Assembly: GCA_030430205.1 (NCBI GenBank)
Contig: JAUIGE010000025.1
Span: forward strand, 40,364-104,363
DNA: 64,000 nucleotides
DNA from: Bacteroidia bacterium
Lineage (GTDB): Bacteria; Bacteroidota; Bacteroidia; J057
Direction of reading: 5' to 3'
The position numbers and the translations under genes are program-made. The notes beneath the pieces are model-generated. The model made no database searches. It worked only from the letters and a program-made list of their open reading frames with translations, and was not told the DNA's origin. Shown here piece by piece: positions 1 to 7,806 of this stretch. Each line of letters starts with the position of its first letter. Within the stretch, counting starts at the first letter, position 1.

Positions 1-45
1 GGGGAAGTTTTGGATAAAATAAACTTTAAATCCAACAGATCTTGA

Positions 46-83
46 GAAACCCAACAAGTTTTGAGAACCTGTTGGGTTTCTTT
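46..83 (+). terminator. Hairpin terminator at window start
   Basis: An 11-bp perfect stem (GAAACCCAACA at 46-56, TGTTGGGTTTC at 70-80) encloses a 13-nt loop and is followed by a short T-run. It lies 6 nt beyond the stop codon of the minus-strand ComA-like gene. The T-run favours the plus strand, so it may end a gene left of the window, or act for both strands. Confidence 0.6.
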
Positions 84-85
84 GT

Positions 86-847
86 CTATTTCAAAAAGTC
101 ATGAAAGGTATCACCTCTCAGGCCCATACGCAGGGTTTCGAGTGGAATAACTTCCTCGGGAGAGATATTGCCCAGGTTGACATCACTGCCCATCATTTTG
201 ATAAACCATGCCTGCTGGCTCTTTTGGGGCGCTTCCCAGAGGATTTTCTCTGAAGGAATCTCATGCAGGATCTCCTGGATCAGGTCTGAGCGAATCTCAC
301 CGGAGGAGTGAAACATGCCCACAGTGCCGCTTTCGCGCGCTTCAGCGATCACTTTTTCAGAACCGGCATCCAGCTCATTCTGGATCATCTCTACCCATTG
401 GTATGGGGCCAGGATGATACCGGGATTTTTGCTCCCTACTTCAGAAAATACCTTGAAATTTTTGGCAAGCGTCCTGATAATCTCCGTTTTTTTCTTGCCA
501 TCCAACTCAATAGATCCATCGGATACTTCTACATATTCCATATTGTATTTCTCCAAAATCCGACAATAATCGTCAAACTGGCCGCGGATGTAGAATAACT
601 CAAAGAGCGTTCCGCCAAAATAGCAGGGGATGCCTGCCTCGCGCAAAAGCGCCAATTTTTCCTTCAATAGAGGATATACGACGGAGGTTCCCCATCCCAG
701 TTTGATGACATCAATATACTCCGCGCCTACAGAAAGGAAGTCCTCAACCTGTCTCAGGCTATAGCCTTTGTCCATCACCATGGTGATACCCTTGGTGCGG
801 GGTTTTGAATCGCGGGGAGGAAGATTATTTAAAGGATAATTGATCAT
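86..847 (-). CDS. Phosphosulfolactate synthase (ComA) family protein
   Basis: A 253-residue protein matching the (2R)-phospho-3-sulfolactate synthase family, which adds sulfite to phosphoenolpyruvate in a TIM barrel. Family features seen are SKPRTKGITMVMDKG near residues 14-28, YIDVIKLGWGTS near 44-55, and the Glu/Lys-rich barrel strands GIPCYFGGTLFE and YVEVSDGSIEL. Its length is normal for the family. In methanogens the product feeds coenzyme M. In Bacteroidota no coenzyme M pathway is expected, so the product may enter another sulfonate such as sulfonolipid precursors (inference). It is a single gene, divergent from acyP, with no sulfonate genes beside it. Confidence 0.8.
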   Translation of the reverse strand: MINYPLNNLPPRDSKPRTKGITMVMDKGYSLRQVEDFLSVGAEYIDVIKLGWGTSVVYPLLKEKLALLREAGIPCYFGGTLFELFYIRGQFDDYCRILEKYNMEYVEVSDGSIELDGKKKTEIIRTLAKNFKVFSEVGSKNPGIILAPYQWVEMIQNELDAGSEKVIAEARESGTVGMFHSSGEIRSDLIQEILHEIPSEKILWEAPQKSQQAWFIKMMGSDVNLGNISPEEVIPLETLRMGLRGDTFHDFLK

Positions 848-943
848 GATGTGTGCTTTCTTTTAATTGGTTCAATCTTTCTTTTTACAAAAGTGCGCAC
901 AAATTAACGCATCTATTGACAAGCAATCAATTCATCTGGAAAT

Positions 944-1216
944 ATGCAGCATTATCAGATTTGGGTCAGGGGAAAAGTACAAGGGGTTTGGTTCCGGAAA
1001 TCAACCCGAAGAGAGGCCATGAGCCTGGGAGTGACGGGTTTTGCGAGGAACGAAAAGGACGGTTCTGTCTACATCGAAGCCTCCGCTTCAGCCGAAGCCA
1101 TGAGCGAATTTATTGACTGGCTGAAACTCGGCCCGCCGCTTGCGCGTGTCGACAGCCTTTCTGCGCTTCCTTTCCATCCTGAAAAAGCATACAATGGATT
1201 CCAGATCGCCTACTGA
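944..1216 (+). CDS. acyP: Acylphosphatase
   Basis: A 90-residue acylphosphatase that hydrolyses the carboxyl-phosphate bond of acyl phosphates in the cytoplasm. The signature GKVQGVWFRKSTRREA holds the phosphate-binding loop and catalytic Arg. GVTGFARNEKDGSVYIEA carries the catalytic Asn in the usual place. Length is normal. The 3' end overlaps the start of the cyclic phosphodiesterase gene by 23 nt, so the two are probably co-transcribed. Confidence 0.9.
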   Translation: MQHYQIWVRGKVQGVWFRKSTRREAMSLGVTGFARNEKDGSVYIEASASAEAMSEFIDWLKLGPPLARVDSLSALPFHPEKAYNGFQIAY

Positions 1217-1751
1217 AAAAAGGCTTTTTCTGGGGATTCCTGCGCCGGCAGGCATATTCACGCCCTTGCGGGCGTTGCAGGAAAAGCTTGCCGATGCCCC
1301 TGGCATCCGCTGGATAGCAGATGAAAATCTGCATATCACGGTCTTCTTTTTCGGCAATGTCGCCGAAGAGCTGATTCCCAATCTCATCGAGATGATCCGC
1401 ATTGCGCTGCGCGGATTTGAGCCTTTTGAGCTGATCTTCGATCAGTTTTGTCTGGCGCCGAAGGGGCGCGATCCGCGCATGATCTGGGCGCGCTATCACA
1501 AGGCGGAAGCCTTCCGCCTGCTGGTCAGGCGCATCACAGATTTGTATGAACAAATCCAGCCGGAGCTGCAGGTGAGGCGGAGCCCGGTTCCGCATGTGAC
1601 GGTGGCGCGGCTGGGGGGGGATGTAGGGCCACATTATAATGTGCCCCTACAGGCCAACGCCAGTTTCCGGGCGGATACGCTCGTGCTTTGGTCGTCTGAT
1701 TTGCAGCCCGGAGGGGCTGTGTATGAGGTGGTGGCCCGATTTGAACTTTGA
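1194..1751 (+). CDS. thpR: RNA 2',3'-cyclic phosphodiesterase (LigT/ThpR)
   Basis: A 185-residue 2H phosphoesterase that opens 2',3'-cyclic phosphate RNA ends. The two catalytic HxTx motifs are visible as HITVFFF and HVTVARL. The start at 1194 (MDSRSPTEKRLFLG) is preferred because KRLFLGI is the usual first strand of the family; an upstream ATG at 1140 lies deep inside acyP and would add 18 unrelated residues. The last 17 residues include LQPGGAVYEVVARF, and the DNA for this end is partly repeated at 2804-2866. Confidence 0.88.
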   Translation: MDSRSPTEKRLFLGIPAPAGIFTPLRALQEKLADAPGIRWIADENLHITVFFFGNVAEELIPNLIEMIRIALRGFEPFELIFDQFCLAPKGRDPRMIWARYHKAEAFRLLVRRITDLYEQIQPELQVRRSPVPHVTVARLGGDVGPHYNVPLQANASFRADTLVLWSSDLQPGGAVYEVVARFEL

Positions 1752-1806
1752 GGAATCCGCCTCGTTTTAAGAAAAAGTGGTATATTGAACTGAGAAATTT
1801 TGTGCA

Positions 1807-2079
1807 ATGGATATTACTTTAAAAAAGAATCAAATTATTACAGTCATTCAAAGAATTAAAAGTGAAACCCTTTTGATGAAGCTGGAGGCATTTGTGAATT
1901 CACTTTCACAACAGAAAGATGTATTCCATACGCTAACACAGCCGATGAAAGAAACGCTTGATCTTGATACCATGATTGTAGAGCAAGCCTATAATGGCCC
2001 TGACAAAAAACGAATTGATCAAATTACAAGAGAGATAAACATTGAACAATCTACTGATGAGTTATTGGCAATGATTTGA
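1807..2079 (+). CDS. Small antitoxin-like protein before PIN remnant
   Basis: A 90-residue acidic, mostly helical protein with no family I recognise. Its stop codon lies 4 nt before the start of a broken PIN-domain gene, the usual order of an antitoxin followed by its toxin. A role as a VapB-like antitoxin rests on this position only. If the toxin is dead, as the sequence suggests, this gene may be a leftover or may still act on a relative such as the intact pair at 55424-56025. Confidence 0.55.
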   Translation: MDITLKKNQIITVIQRIKSETLLMKLEAFVNSLSQQKDVFHTLTQPMKETLDLDTMIVEQAYNGPDKKRIDQITREINIEQSTDELLAMI

Positions 2080-2083
2080 TCCC

Positions 2084-2265
2084 ATGCGCTATTTTTTTGA
2101 CACAAACATCCTGCTCCTTTATCTTAGACAAGAATCCATTGTATCCCTAATTGAAAATCAATTTTCACCTTTTGACCCTGATAAGATGTGACTCTTTTGA
2201 CTACGGATAAAGATTTTACCCACCTAAATGACACTTTCCTGACAGTAAAAATTATTGAGCGATGA
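2084..2265 (+). pseudogene. PIN-domain (VapC-like) toxin, internally deleted
   Basis: Starting at ATG 2084 the frame reads YFFDTNILLLYLRQES, a PIN N-terminus with the metal-binding Asp in DTNIL. It stops at TGA 2189-2191. A shifted frame from 2191 reads LLTTDKDFTHL and ends at TGA 2263-2265, matching the C-terminal end of PIN domains (compare LTLITRNVKDFEKI in the intact gene at 55636-56025). About 60 to 70 central residues, including the middle acidic residues, are missing, and the two ends are out of frame. This is a deletion-damaged toxin, not expected to be an active nuclease. Confidence 0.75.
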
Positions 2266-2351
2266 TTTCTAAAATTTATATGCTTTGGGGATTCTTCCTT
2301 GCTCTTCTTTTTACCTCTTTGGGATGCACAGAAAACACGCATGGCTCGTAG
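2262..2351 (+). CDS. Tiny ORF encoding a lipoprotein-type signal peptide
   Basis: A 29-codon frame overlaps the end of the PIN remnant. It has a hydrophobic segment (FFLALLFTSLGC) ending in a lipobox-like Cys at residue 22, followed by seven residues and TAG. It could be a very small lipoprotein or the start of a truncated lipoprotein gene. No longer continuation in any frame was found downstream, so truncation is the simpler view. Confidence 0.3.
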   Translation: MISKIYMLWGFFLALLFTSLGCTENTHGS

Positions 2352-2444
2352 TTTGGGATGTAGGCTAAAACATCTCTATCCTGAATTGTGAAATTTAACC
2401 TGGTTCTCTAACTTTCAGTTCCAATCGTCAACTATCATAAAAAA

Positions 2445-2645
2445 ATGGGCATCTTAAATCGAAAAAGCAAAGGGAAATTTGGTGTTAATTTAAAAACAGT
2501 TAATTGCCCGGAATGCCAGGCGGAACAGCCTAAAATCAGGAGACCAAGCGACTTTTATGAATTTTTATGGGGAGGATCTACCTGCAAAAATTGCGGTTGT
2601 AAAATGGACAAGTATGGGGTGAAGAGGAAAGAGAAGCTTTCCTAG
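2445..2645 (+). CDS. Small zinc-ribbon protein
   Basis: A 66-residue basic protein with two CxxC knuckles (CPEC near residue 21 and CKNC near 47), the layout of a zinc ribbon. The N-terminus is Lys/Arg-rich. No catalytic domain is present, so a structural or nucleic-acid-binding role is possible, but function is unknown. It stands alone on the plus strand before folK. Confidence 0.6.
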   Translation: MGILNRKSKGKFGVNLKTVNCPECQAEQPKIRRPSDFYEFLWGGSTCKNCGCKMDKYGVKRKEKLS

Positions 2646-2803
2646 CAGCCCTTCCTCGCCAGACCATTTTGCCGGTGAGACCTGGGCCAGGGGATTTGCT
2701 GCCGATGGCAGGTGAATGGCTTCATACAATTCCCCGGAACGAAGATCAATCAACTGGATGTTGGCCCCATTTCTGATTTTTTCAGCCAGTGCCACAATAT
2801 ACA
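2646..2803. other. Non-coding stretch with possible coding debris
   Basis: No intact gene seen. A minus-strand frame through this stretch contains KIRNGANIQLIDLRSGELYE, which loosely resembles a rhodanese-type LIDxR strand, but it has no proper start or end and I cannot assign it. The stretch lies between the zinc-ribbon gene and a duplicated scrap of thpR and is probably decayed. Confidence 0.3.
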
Positions 2804-2866
2804 GATTTACAGCCCGGCGGGGCTGTGTATGAGGCGCTGGCGCCCTTTGGATTTCAGGCTCCTTAA
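2804..2866 (+). pseudogene. Duplicated 3' end of thpR
   Basis: The frame reads DLQPGGAVYEALAPFGF and stops at TAA 2864-2866, close to the thpR C-terminus DLQPGGAVYEVVARFEL. The first 31 bases differ from thpR 1698-1728 at only two positions, then divergence rises. No thpR-like sequence precedes it. It looks like a terminal fragment left by duplication or by insertion of the intervening 1.05 kb. Confidence 0.45.
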
Positions 2867-2917
2867 ACAAAATCCCCCTCTCCCCGTTATTCAAAACGCA
2901 TTTTTAACTTTCAATCC

Positions 2918-3421
2918 ATGCAATACTACTATCTCGGTCTGGGGAGCAATATAGAGCCGCGCATCAATGTGCCACGCATGCTCGAAGCGCTGCAGGCGCT
3001 TTCACCGGAGCTGGCGATTTCCAGCATCATTTCTACCCAGCCCAAAGGTATGGTCACGCAAAAACGCTTCCTCAACCTGGCAGCACGCATCCAGAGCGAG
3101 CTGAGCCCCAAAGCGCTCAAAGCGCAGTTCAATGCCATTGAGACAGCCATGGGTCGCGACCGCAGCGATCCCGATCGCTCCTACAAAGACCGCACAGCGG
3201 ATATCGACATCCTTTTTTATACACCGCTTTCGCAGCGACACATTCCCCTGGCCCTGCTTCCTCCAGAACCTTACCTCAGCAGACCCATCGTAGAACTGGC
3301 CCATTTCCTCGGCTTGAGCTGTGATGCGCCCAAGCCTGTTTTTCCAAAAACGGAAAATGTATCTTTGCAGGGGCGCCAGATAGGAGATGAACCCATCTCT
3401 CTGCATGTTGTGGAGGTATGA
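2918..3421 (+). CDS. folK: 2-amino-4-hydroxy-6-hydroxymethyldihydropteridine diphosphokinase
   Basis: HPPK, the folate-pathway kinase that transfers pyrophosphate from ATP to hydroxymethyldihydropterin. Its 167 residues carry the family start YYLGLGSNIEPR, the FLNLAARI strand, and the signature DRTADIDILFY with the two Mg-binding Asp residues. The pteridine-reductase-like SDR follows 42 nt downstream, which fits a small folate/pterin unit. The start codon is the first in frame and agrees with family length. Confidence 0.92.
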   Translation: MQYYYLGLGSNIEPRINVPRMLEALQALSPELAISSIISTQPKGMVTQKRFLNLAARIQSELSPKALKAQFNAIETAMGRDRSDPDRSYKDRTADIDILFYTPLSQRHIPLALLPPEPYLSRPIVELAHFLGLSCDAPKPVFPKTENVSLQGRQIGDEPISLHVVEV

Positions 3422-3430
3422 GAAAAATTT

Positions 3431-3460
3431 GACGCTGATTTACACTGATTCTTATGATCA
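3431..3460 (+). repeat. Post-stop tandem array, 10-bp period
   Basis: Three successive 10-mers (GACGCTGATT, TACACTGATT, CTTATGATCA) begin 10 nt after the folK stop and fill most of the gap to the next gene. Similarity is in the CTGAT half of each unit. Confidence 0.5.
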
Positions 3461-3463
3461 TTT

Positions 3464-4222
3464 ATGTTTAAAGAAAATACAGCTGCTCTCGTAACGGGCA
3501 GCGCGATACGACTGGGAAAGCATATTGCTTTGAATTTGGCGAGAGCGGGTTATGATATTGCCCTGCATTATCATCGCTCTGCCGATGCCGCTTTGGAGAC
3601 ACAGGCTGAGATACAGGCTTTGGGGGTGAAATGTGAACTTTTCAGCTATGACCTGATGGATGTTGCAGGAGCGGATGCTTTTATGGCAAAAGTGAAAGAT
3701 CACTTTCCCAGGCTCCATGTGCTCGTCAATAGCGCCTCCGGCTATACCCCTGCTCCGATTGCAGAGACAACGCCCGAGATTTTTGACACCCAATTTGCGC
3801 TCAATATCCGCGCTCCTTTCTTTCTCACGAAAGCTTTCGCTGCCCGTATCGGCAGCGGCAATGTCGTCAACATCATCGACAACAAACTCGCTTACCATCA
3901 GTACGCCTACGCCGCCTACCTGCTCGCCAAAAAGTCTTTGGCGGACTTCACGCGCATGGCTGCCCTGGAGTTTGCGCCCCACATCCGCGTCAACGCGGTT
4001 GCGCCGGGTGTGGTCTTACCCGCTTCGGTCCGCTCCGAAGACTATGTGCAATGGCGCATCCAGGGCATTCCCCTGAAAAAGCAAGGCAATCCCGATCATA
4101 TCGGGCAGGCGGTGCTATCCTTTCTCCAAAATGACTTCCTCACCGGTCAGATTCTGGTCGTGGATGGGGGCGAAAATATTTCGAATGTGGGTCAGCATTC
4201 GGAGAATTGGAAGCAGGGATGA
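3464..4222 (+). CDS. SDR oxidoreductase, pteridine reductase/FolM-like
   Basis: A 252-residue short-chain dehydrogenase. The cofactor loop is TGSAIRLGKHIA; the Arg in TGxxxRxG is typical of pteridine reductases and dihydromonapterin reductase (FolM) and binds NADPH. NSAS and the catalytic YLLAK pair are present. The neighbouring folK supports a dihydropterin or dihydrofolate substrate, but this is inferred from motif and position. It ends at 4222 directly in an octamer repeat array. Confidence 0.75.
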   Translation: MFKENTAALVTGSAIRLGKHIALNLARAGYDIALHYHRSADAALETQAEIQALGVKCELFSYDLMDVAGADAFMAKVKDHFPRLHVLVNSASGYTPAPIAETTPEIFDTQFALNIRAPFFLTKAFAARIGSGNVVNIIDNKLAYHQYAYAAYLLAKKSLADFTRMAALEFAPHIRVNAVAPGVVLPASVRSEDYVQWRIQGIPLKKQGNPDHIGQAVLSFLQNDFLTGQILVVDGGENISNVGQHSENWKQG

Positions 4223-4260
4223 TGTGCAGATTTGCAAATGAGGAAATTAGCAGATAGCTG
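4221..4260 (+). repeat. Post-stop tandem array, 8-bp period
   Basis: Five 8-mers (GATGTGCA, GATTTGCA, AATGAGGA, AATTAGCA, GATAGCTG) start inside the stop codon of the SDR gene and end exactly at the ATG of the next gene. The same GATTnGCn family occurs on the sense strand after the VOC gene (10986-11036) and after ccoG (30210-30235). Confidence 0.7.
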
Positions 4261-5244
4261 ATGTGGATATTAATCCGGGTTCTGGGGGCCAATCTGCCCT
4301 TGCTGAAGATCTACCGCGCCCGCTGGCGCTATATGGCCGGTGGCGATTCCCACGGACATTTTCTGGATGAGTTGCGGACTTTTTGCCGAAATGAGGGGCT
4401 TGCCTGGCCAGCGAAAATCGAAAAGCGATTGGGCTACTATCTGACAGGTGTTGACTGGTTTTTGCATTGGATGGCAGGGCTTTTGGGCAAAAAGCTGTTG
4501 ATCGCAGAAAGGCAGCTTGCCTGGCAGATGGCCGTGATGTTTGCTTTGGGAGATGAAGTGTCTGAATTGGGTGAAAAAGTACAGGCAGACATCCAGCAGG
4601 CTGTTTTGGAAAAGGATAAAGCGAAGCAAAGCCCCGAAGAACGCCTGATCGGATTTGTCTACCAACAAATCATTTCCACCCATCCCGACCTCAAAACATT
4701 TGAGAAATACCTGAGCCTGGCGCTCCAGGCCCAGGATGCCAGCCTTTTGCAAAAAGCCGCCAGCCTCTCTCCAGAGCAGCTCCGAAAGATCACTTTCGAC
4801 AAATGTGGCTACGCCTTCCTGCTGCTGCGCAGCAGCCTGCACACGCCTGTCGGCGGGTACGAAATCGACGCCATCTACCGCCTCGGCGGTCTCATCCAAC
4901 TGATCAATGACACCTTCGATGTCTATGAAGACTGCCAGGCAGGCATTCACACCTTGCCCAATACAGCCAGCGATATACAGCTATTCCGCAAGGAATTTGA
5001 GCAGGCGGTGGCCGATGTCCTGAACGCTGTTCAGGCGCCAGCCCCTCGCAAGAAGCGCTTTGCGCTTCAGCTCTCCCCCATCGTGGCGACGACGCGGGTC
5101 TGTCTCTGGCAGTTTGAGCAATTGCAGGCCCGCTCGTGCGGCATTTTCAGGCCGGAGGCCTATAGCCGCGCAGAGCTGATCTGCGACATGGAAAAGCCCG
5201 CCAACCTTTGGCGGGCTGTAACATTTCTGAGGAAGGGCTCTTAG
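4261..5244 (+). CDS. Hypothetical protein, isoprenoid-synthase-like fold
   Basis: A 327-residue, all-helical protein. IQLINDTFDVYED near residue 220 resembles the Asp-rich metal-binding motif of class I isoprenoid synthases, and ALGDEVSELGEK near residue 95 sits where the first Asp-rich motif would be. Neither is canonical (DDxxD), so activity is uncertain. No other isoprenoid genes are near. The ATG at 4261 abuts an octamer array; a second ATG at 4333 (MAGGDSHGHF) is an alternative start. It is convergent with the next gene, the two overlapping by 4 nt. Confidence 0.5.
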   Translation: MWILIRVLGANLPLLKIYRARWRYMAGGDSHGHFLDELRTFCRNEGLAWPAKIEKRLGYYLTGVDWFLHWMAGLLGKKLLIAERQLAWQMAVMFALGDEVSELGEKVQADIQQAVLEKDKAKQSPEERLIGFVYQQIISTHPDLKTFEKYLSLALQAQDASLLQKAASLSPEQLRKITFDKCGYAFLLLRSSLHTPVGGYEIDAIYRLGGLIQLINDTFDVYEDCQAGIHTLPNTASDIQLFRKEFEQAVADVLNAVQAPAPRKKRFALQLSPIVATTRVCLWQFEQLQARSCGIFRPEAYSRAELICDMEKPANLWRAVTFLRKGS

Positions 5245-5870
5245 CGAGCTGCCCCGCTAAGGTCTTGTCGTATCAAAGATACCGTCAGGATGGGGTGCTT
5301 GATCTGAACCTGGGTTTGTACACCATTTTCGTAGAAATGGACCATTTTGCGGTCATTGACAGGGTCTATAACCTGGTACTTCCCGCCCCCAAGGGGCGTG
5401 ATCACCATTTCGACTCCGGAAGATTCTGACAAGGCCCGATTTTTCCCAAGTGGCTCCTGATAGTACAATACTGTCCCGGAATAATAGATGGGAGACTTCA
5501 GCGCTGGTTTTAGCTCTCCGTCTATTTTTACGGCATATTGGTTTCCCTGCCATTCAATGGAGGCTGAGTTATGCAACTCGCCATTGGCGATGACCCGGCT
5601 GCTTGAGGAGATAAGTTGACCTGAGCGGTAGTGAGCTTTGCCCACAATTTCCATCTTTATTTTTTTGAATAAAAGATCCACTTCCATCAGAGAGGTGTTT
5701 TGAAAGTAGATGTCCTCTCCTACCTTTTTGCTGCTGGTATGTACAGAACCGATCTCCATCCCCAGCGCCTTCATCAGATATGTTTGGGACTGATCTTTGA
5801 CTTCATTTTGGCTAAAAAGGAAGCTTATGGATATACCGGCGAGGAACAAAGCGGTAAATATGCTTTTCAT
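5241..5870 (-). CDS. Exported hypothetical protein (DUF6134-like)
   Basis: From ATG 5870 the protein begins MKSIFTALFLAGISISFLFSQ, a signal peptide, followed by about 190 residues of predicted beta-strand. Repeating strands such as GKAHYRSGQLISSSSRVIANGELHN suggest a lipid-carrier-like or barrel-like fold; it resembles the DUF6134 family of Bacteroidota exported proteins as I remember it. The in-frame ATG at 5915 would put 15 residues ahead of the signal peptide and is less likely. Function unknown. Confidence 0.55.
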   Translation of the reverse strand: MKSIFTALFLAGISISFLFSQNEVKDQSQTYLMKALGMEIGSVHTSSKKVGEDIYFQNTSLMEVDLLFKKIKMEIVGKAHYRSGQLISSSSRVIANGELHNSASIEWQGNQYAVKIDGELKPALKSPIYYSGTVLYYQEPLGKNRALSESSGVEMVITPLGGGKYQVIDPVNDRKMVHFYENGVQTQVQIKHPILTVSLIRQDLSGAAR

Positions 5871-5985
5871 GCGAATGATGTTGAAAAAAATATTTCGAAA
5901 TGAACGGATTAACAAAGAAATTGTTCATGATATATGTTTTTTCAACACACATTTTTTCCTACCAACTTATGAGTTTTTCTACATC

Positions 5986-6693
5986 CTAGCCCATCGTATG
6001 ATATACATTCTGTACATCATCGTCTTCCTCGAGTTTTTCGAGTAGTTTTTCCAGATCTGCCTCCTGTTCTTCCGTCAAAGATTTGGTCAGGGTTGGGATT
6101 CGTTCGAAGCCTGAGGAGATGATTTCAAATTTCATGTCTTCCAGGGCTTTTTGGATCGAGCCAAAGCTCACAAAATCGCCATAGATAATGACGCCTTCAT
6201 CGTCTGCAAAGACCTCATCTGCGCCATAGTCAATCAGCTCCAGCTCCAATTCTTCCAGGTCCATCTCAGGCGTAGCGATTTTGAAATGGCTTTTGTGGTC
6301 AAACAAAAACTCCACGGAGCCGGAGGTTCCCAGGCTGCCATTGCATTTGGAGAAATAGCTCCTCACATTGGCCACGGTGCGGTTGTTATTATCGGTGGCT
6401 GTTTCCACCAGGATGGCGATTCCATGCGGGCCATAGCCTTCAAACACCACTTCTTTGTAATCCGCAGTATCTTTATCTGTGGCTTTTTTGATGGCTCTTT
6501 CGATATTGTCCTTGGGCATATTTGCCGCTTTGGCATTCTGAATAACAGCTCTCAATTTGGAATTGAGCTCTGGGTCCGGGCCACCAGCCTTAATGGCCAT
6601 CACAATGTCTTTTCCTATCCGGGTAAAGGTCTTGGCCATTTGGCCCCAACGCTTCATCTTGCGTGCTTTTCTAAATTCAAACGCTCTTCCCAT
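5986..6693 (-). CDS. yebC: YebC/PmpR family regulator or translation factor
   Basis: A 235-residue member of the YebC/TACO1 family. Seen are KRWGQMAKTFTRIGKDIVMA at the N-terminus, the NMPKDNIERAIKKA segment, the central GYGPHGIAILVETATDN, and the acidic C-terminus. Relatives act as DNA-binding regulators or help ribosomes through difficult peptides. This copy keeps KTFTRIGKDI rather than the more common KLFTKLIREI. A perfect inverted repeat lies 34 nt upstream. Monocistronic by context. Confidence 0.9.
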   Translation of the reverse strand: MGRAFEFRKARKMKRWGQMAKTFTRIGKDIVMAIKAGGPDPELNSKLRAVIQNAKAANMPKDNIERAIKKATDKDTADYKEVVFEGYGPHGIAILVETATDNNNRTVANVRSYFSKCNGSLGTSGSVEFLFDHKSHFKIATPEMDLEELELELIDYGADEVFADDEGVIIYGDFVSFGSIQKALEDMKFEIISSGFERIPTLTKSLTEEQEADLEKLLEKLEEDDDVQNVYHTMG

Positions 6694-6726
6694 GGTATAT
6701 TTCAGTTAATGTTTGCATAAATGTAT

Positions 6727-6745
6727 ATGCTATACTGCATAGCAT
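6727..6745. promoter_or_regulatory. Inverted repeat upstream of yebC
   Basis: ATGCTAT-5nt-ATAGCAT, a perfect 7-bp dyad 34 nt before the yebC start codon. It could be an operator overlapping the promoter. No regulator is linked to it in the window. Confidence 0.35.
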
Positions 6746-6805
6746 GCTGCAAATTTAGGAGAGAGATTTACATTTTAGAATTTTGGCGGGGGAAAAAATT
6801 GATAT

Positions 6806-7261
6806 CTATTCCTCTTTGGGTAAAATGGAGTTCGGGTGTTTTTTCACATTTCTTTTGGATAGCCATTTGCCTACAGGCAATAAGAGCAAATTAACGGCTG
6901 TGATCGCCAGGGTAGCGATAAAGGTTTCTGCATAATATCCCGCTGCGGCGGTGCAGCCCACTGCGGCAGAGCACCATACCGTGGCGGCTGTGGTAAGCCC
7001 ATGGACATTGAGGCCTTCTTTAAAAATGATGCCTGCGCCAAGGAATCCGATTCCCGTGACCACCTGGCTGATGATCCGCGTCACATCTCCGTTGGGTTCC
7101 GATATATTGATGGATAAAAGGACAAAAATGGAAGCCCCCAGTGCGACCAGGGTATTGGTGCGCAGACCTGCTGCCTTATGGTGCCATTGTCTTTCAAAAC
7201 CAATCAAAAACCCAGCTCCAATGGCGCATAATATGCGAATTGCAAATTCTGTAGTTTCCAT
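6806..7261 (-). CDS. MgtC/SapB family membrane protein
   Basis: A 151-residue protein with about four membrane segments and the MgtC core GFLIGFERQWHHKAAGLRTN and TGIGFLGAGIIFKEG. The family includes virulence factor MgtC, which affects ATP synthase and magnesium homeostasis, but most environmental members are uncharacterised. It lacks the C-terminal soluble domain of long MgtC proteins. The SRPBCC gene ends 9 nt upstream, so the two are likely co-transcribed. Confidence 0.85.
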   Translation of the reverse strand: METTEFAIRILCAIGAGFLIGFERQWHHKAAGLRTNTLVALGASIFVLLSINISEPNGDVTRIISQVVTGIGFLGAGIIFKEGLNVHGLTTAATVWCSAAVGCTAAAGYYAETFIATLAITAVNLLLLPVGKWLSKRNVKKHPNSILPKEE

Positions 7262-7270
7262 ATCAGGCGA

Positions 7271-7771
7271 TTATTCATATAAAAAAGGCGCATCGGATTC
7301 CGCAAAAATTTTCATGTTTTGGATCGCCACTTTCATCTGTCCATGCCAAAGGACTTTTACAAAAAGCCATTGGAAGGGAGCGAGAAGCCCTTTTGAGAAA
7401 AGGCTGTAGACCCATTTGACATGGATGGTCCCGTCCTCATTGGGGGTGAAAAATAATTCGCCCTGAAATTTGGTAAAGCCCAGACTCCACTGAGTGAAGT
7501 CCGTGACTGCCCATTTCCAATAGCGATTTTCCTCTCTCACCCATATTTCATCATGCCCCACAGGCCCACCTTTCGACATCAAACTCCTCGCTGAATGCGG
7601 TATCCTGGAGCCGCCGACCTTGCCCCAGCTACTGTCTTCTGTGAAGCCGACGGTGGCGGGTATGGGGCCATAACCCACCAGGTACTTCGTCGCATCGCCC
7701 AGGATGGGAGTTTTAAAGGCTCTCTCCAGAGAGCATTCAAATGTTGCCTGAACTGAGGTTGTTGTTTTCAT
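7271..7771 (-). CDS. SRPBCC/START-like family protein
   Basis: A 166-residue cytoplasmic protein with the order of a SRPBCC fold: VQATFECSLERAFKTP at the start, the central WVREENRYWKWAVTDF strands, and a long C-terminal helix (QWLFVKVLWHGQMKVAIQNM). Such proteins hold small hydrophobic ligands in a cavity. No ligand can be named. It is probably in one transcript with the MgtC-like gene. Confidence 0.65.
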   Translation of the reverse strand: MKTTTSVQATFECSLERAFKTPILGDATKYLVGYGPIPATVGFTEDSSWGKVGGSRIPHSARSLMSKGGPVGHDEIWVREENRYWKWAVTDFTQWSLGFTKFQGELFFTPNEDGTIHVKWVYSLFSKGLLAPFQWLFVKVLWHGQMKVAIQNMKIFAESDAPFLYE

Positions 7772-7806
7772 TTTGGGTGGTATTGGGGTGAATTAAACCA
7801 GATCTT

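Noticed and set aside
2565..2894. 109-codon minus-strand frame before folK
   Set aside because: Part of it recalls a rhodanese strand, but it overlaps the zinc-ribbon gene and the thpR scrap and lacks a complete domain; at best debris.
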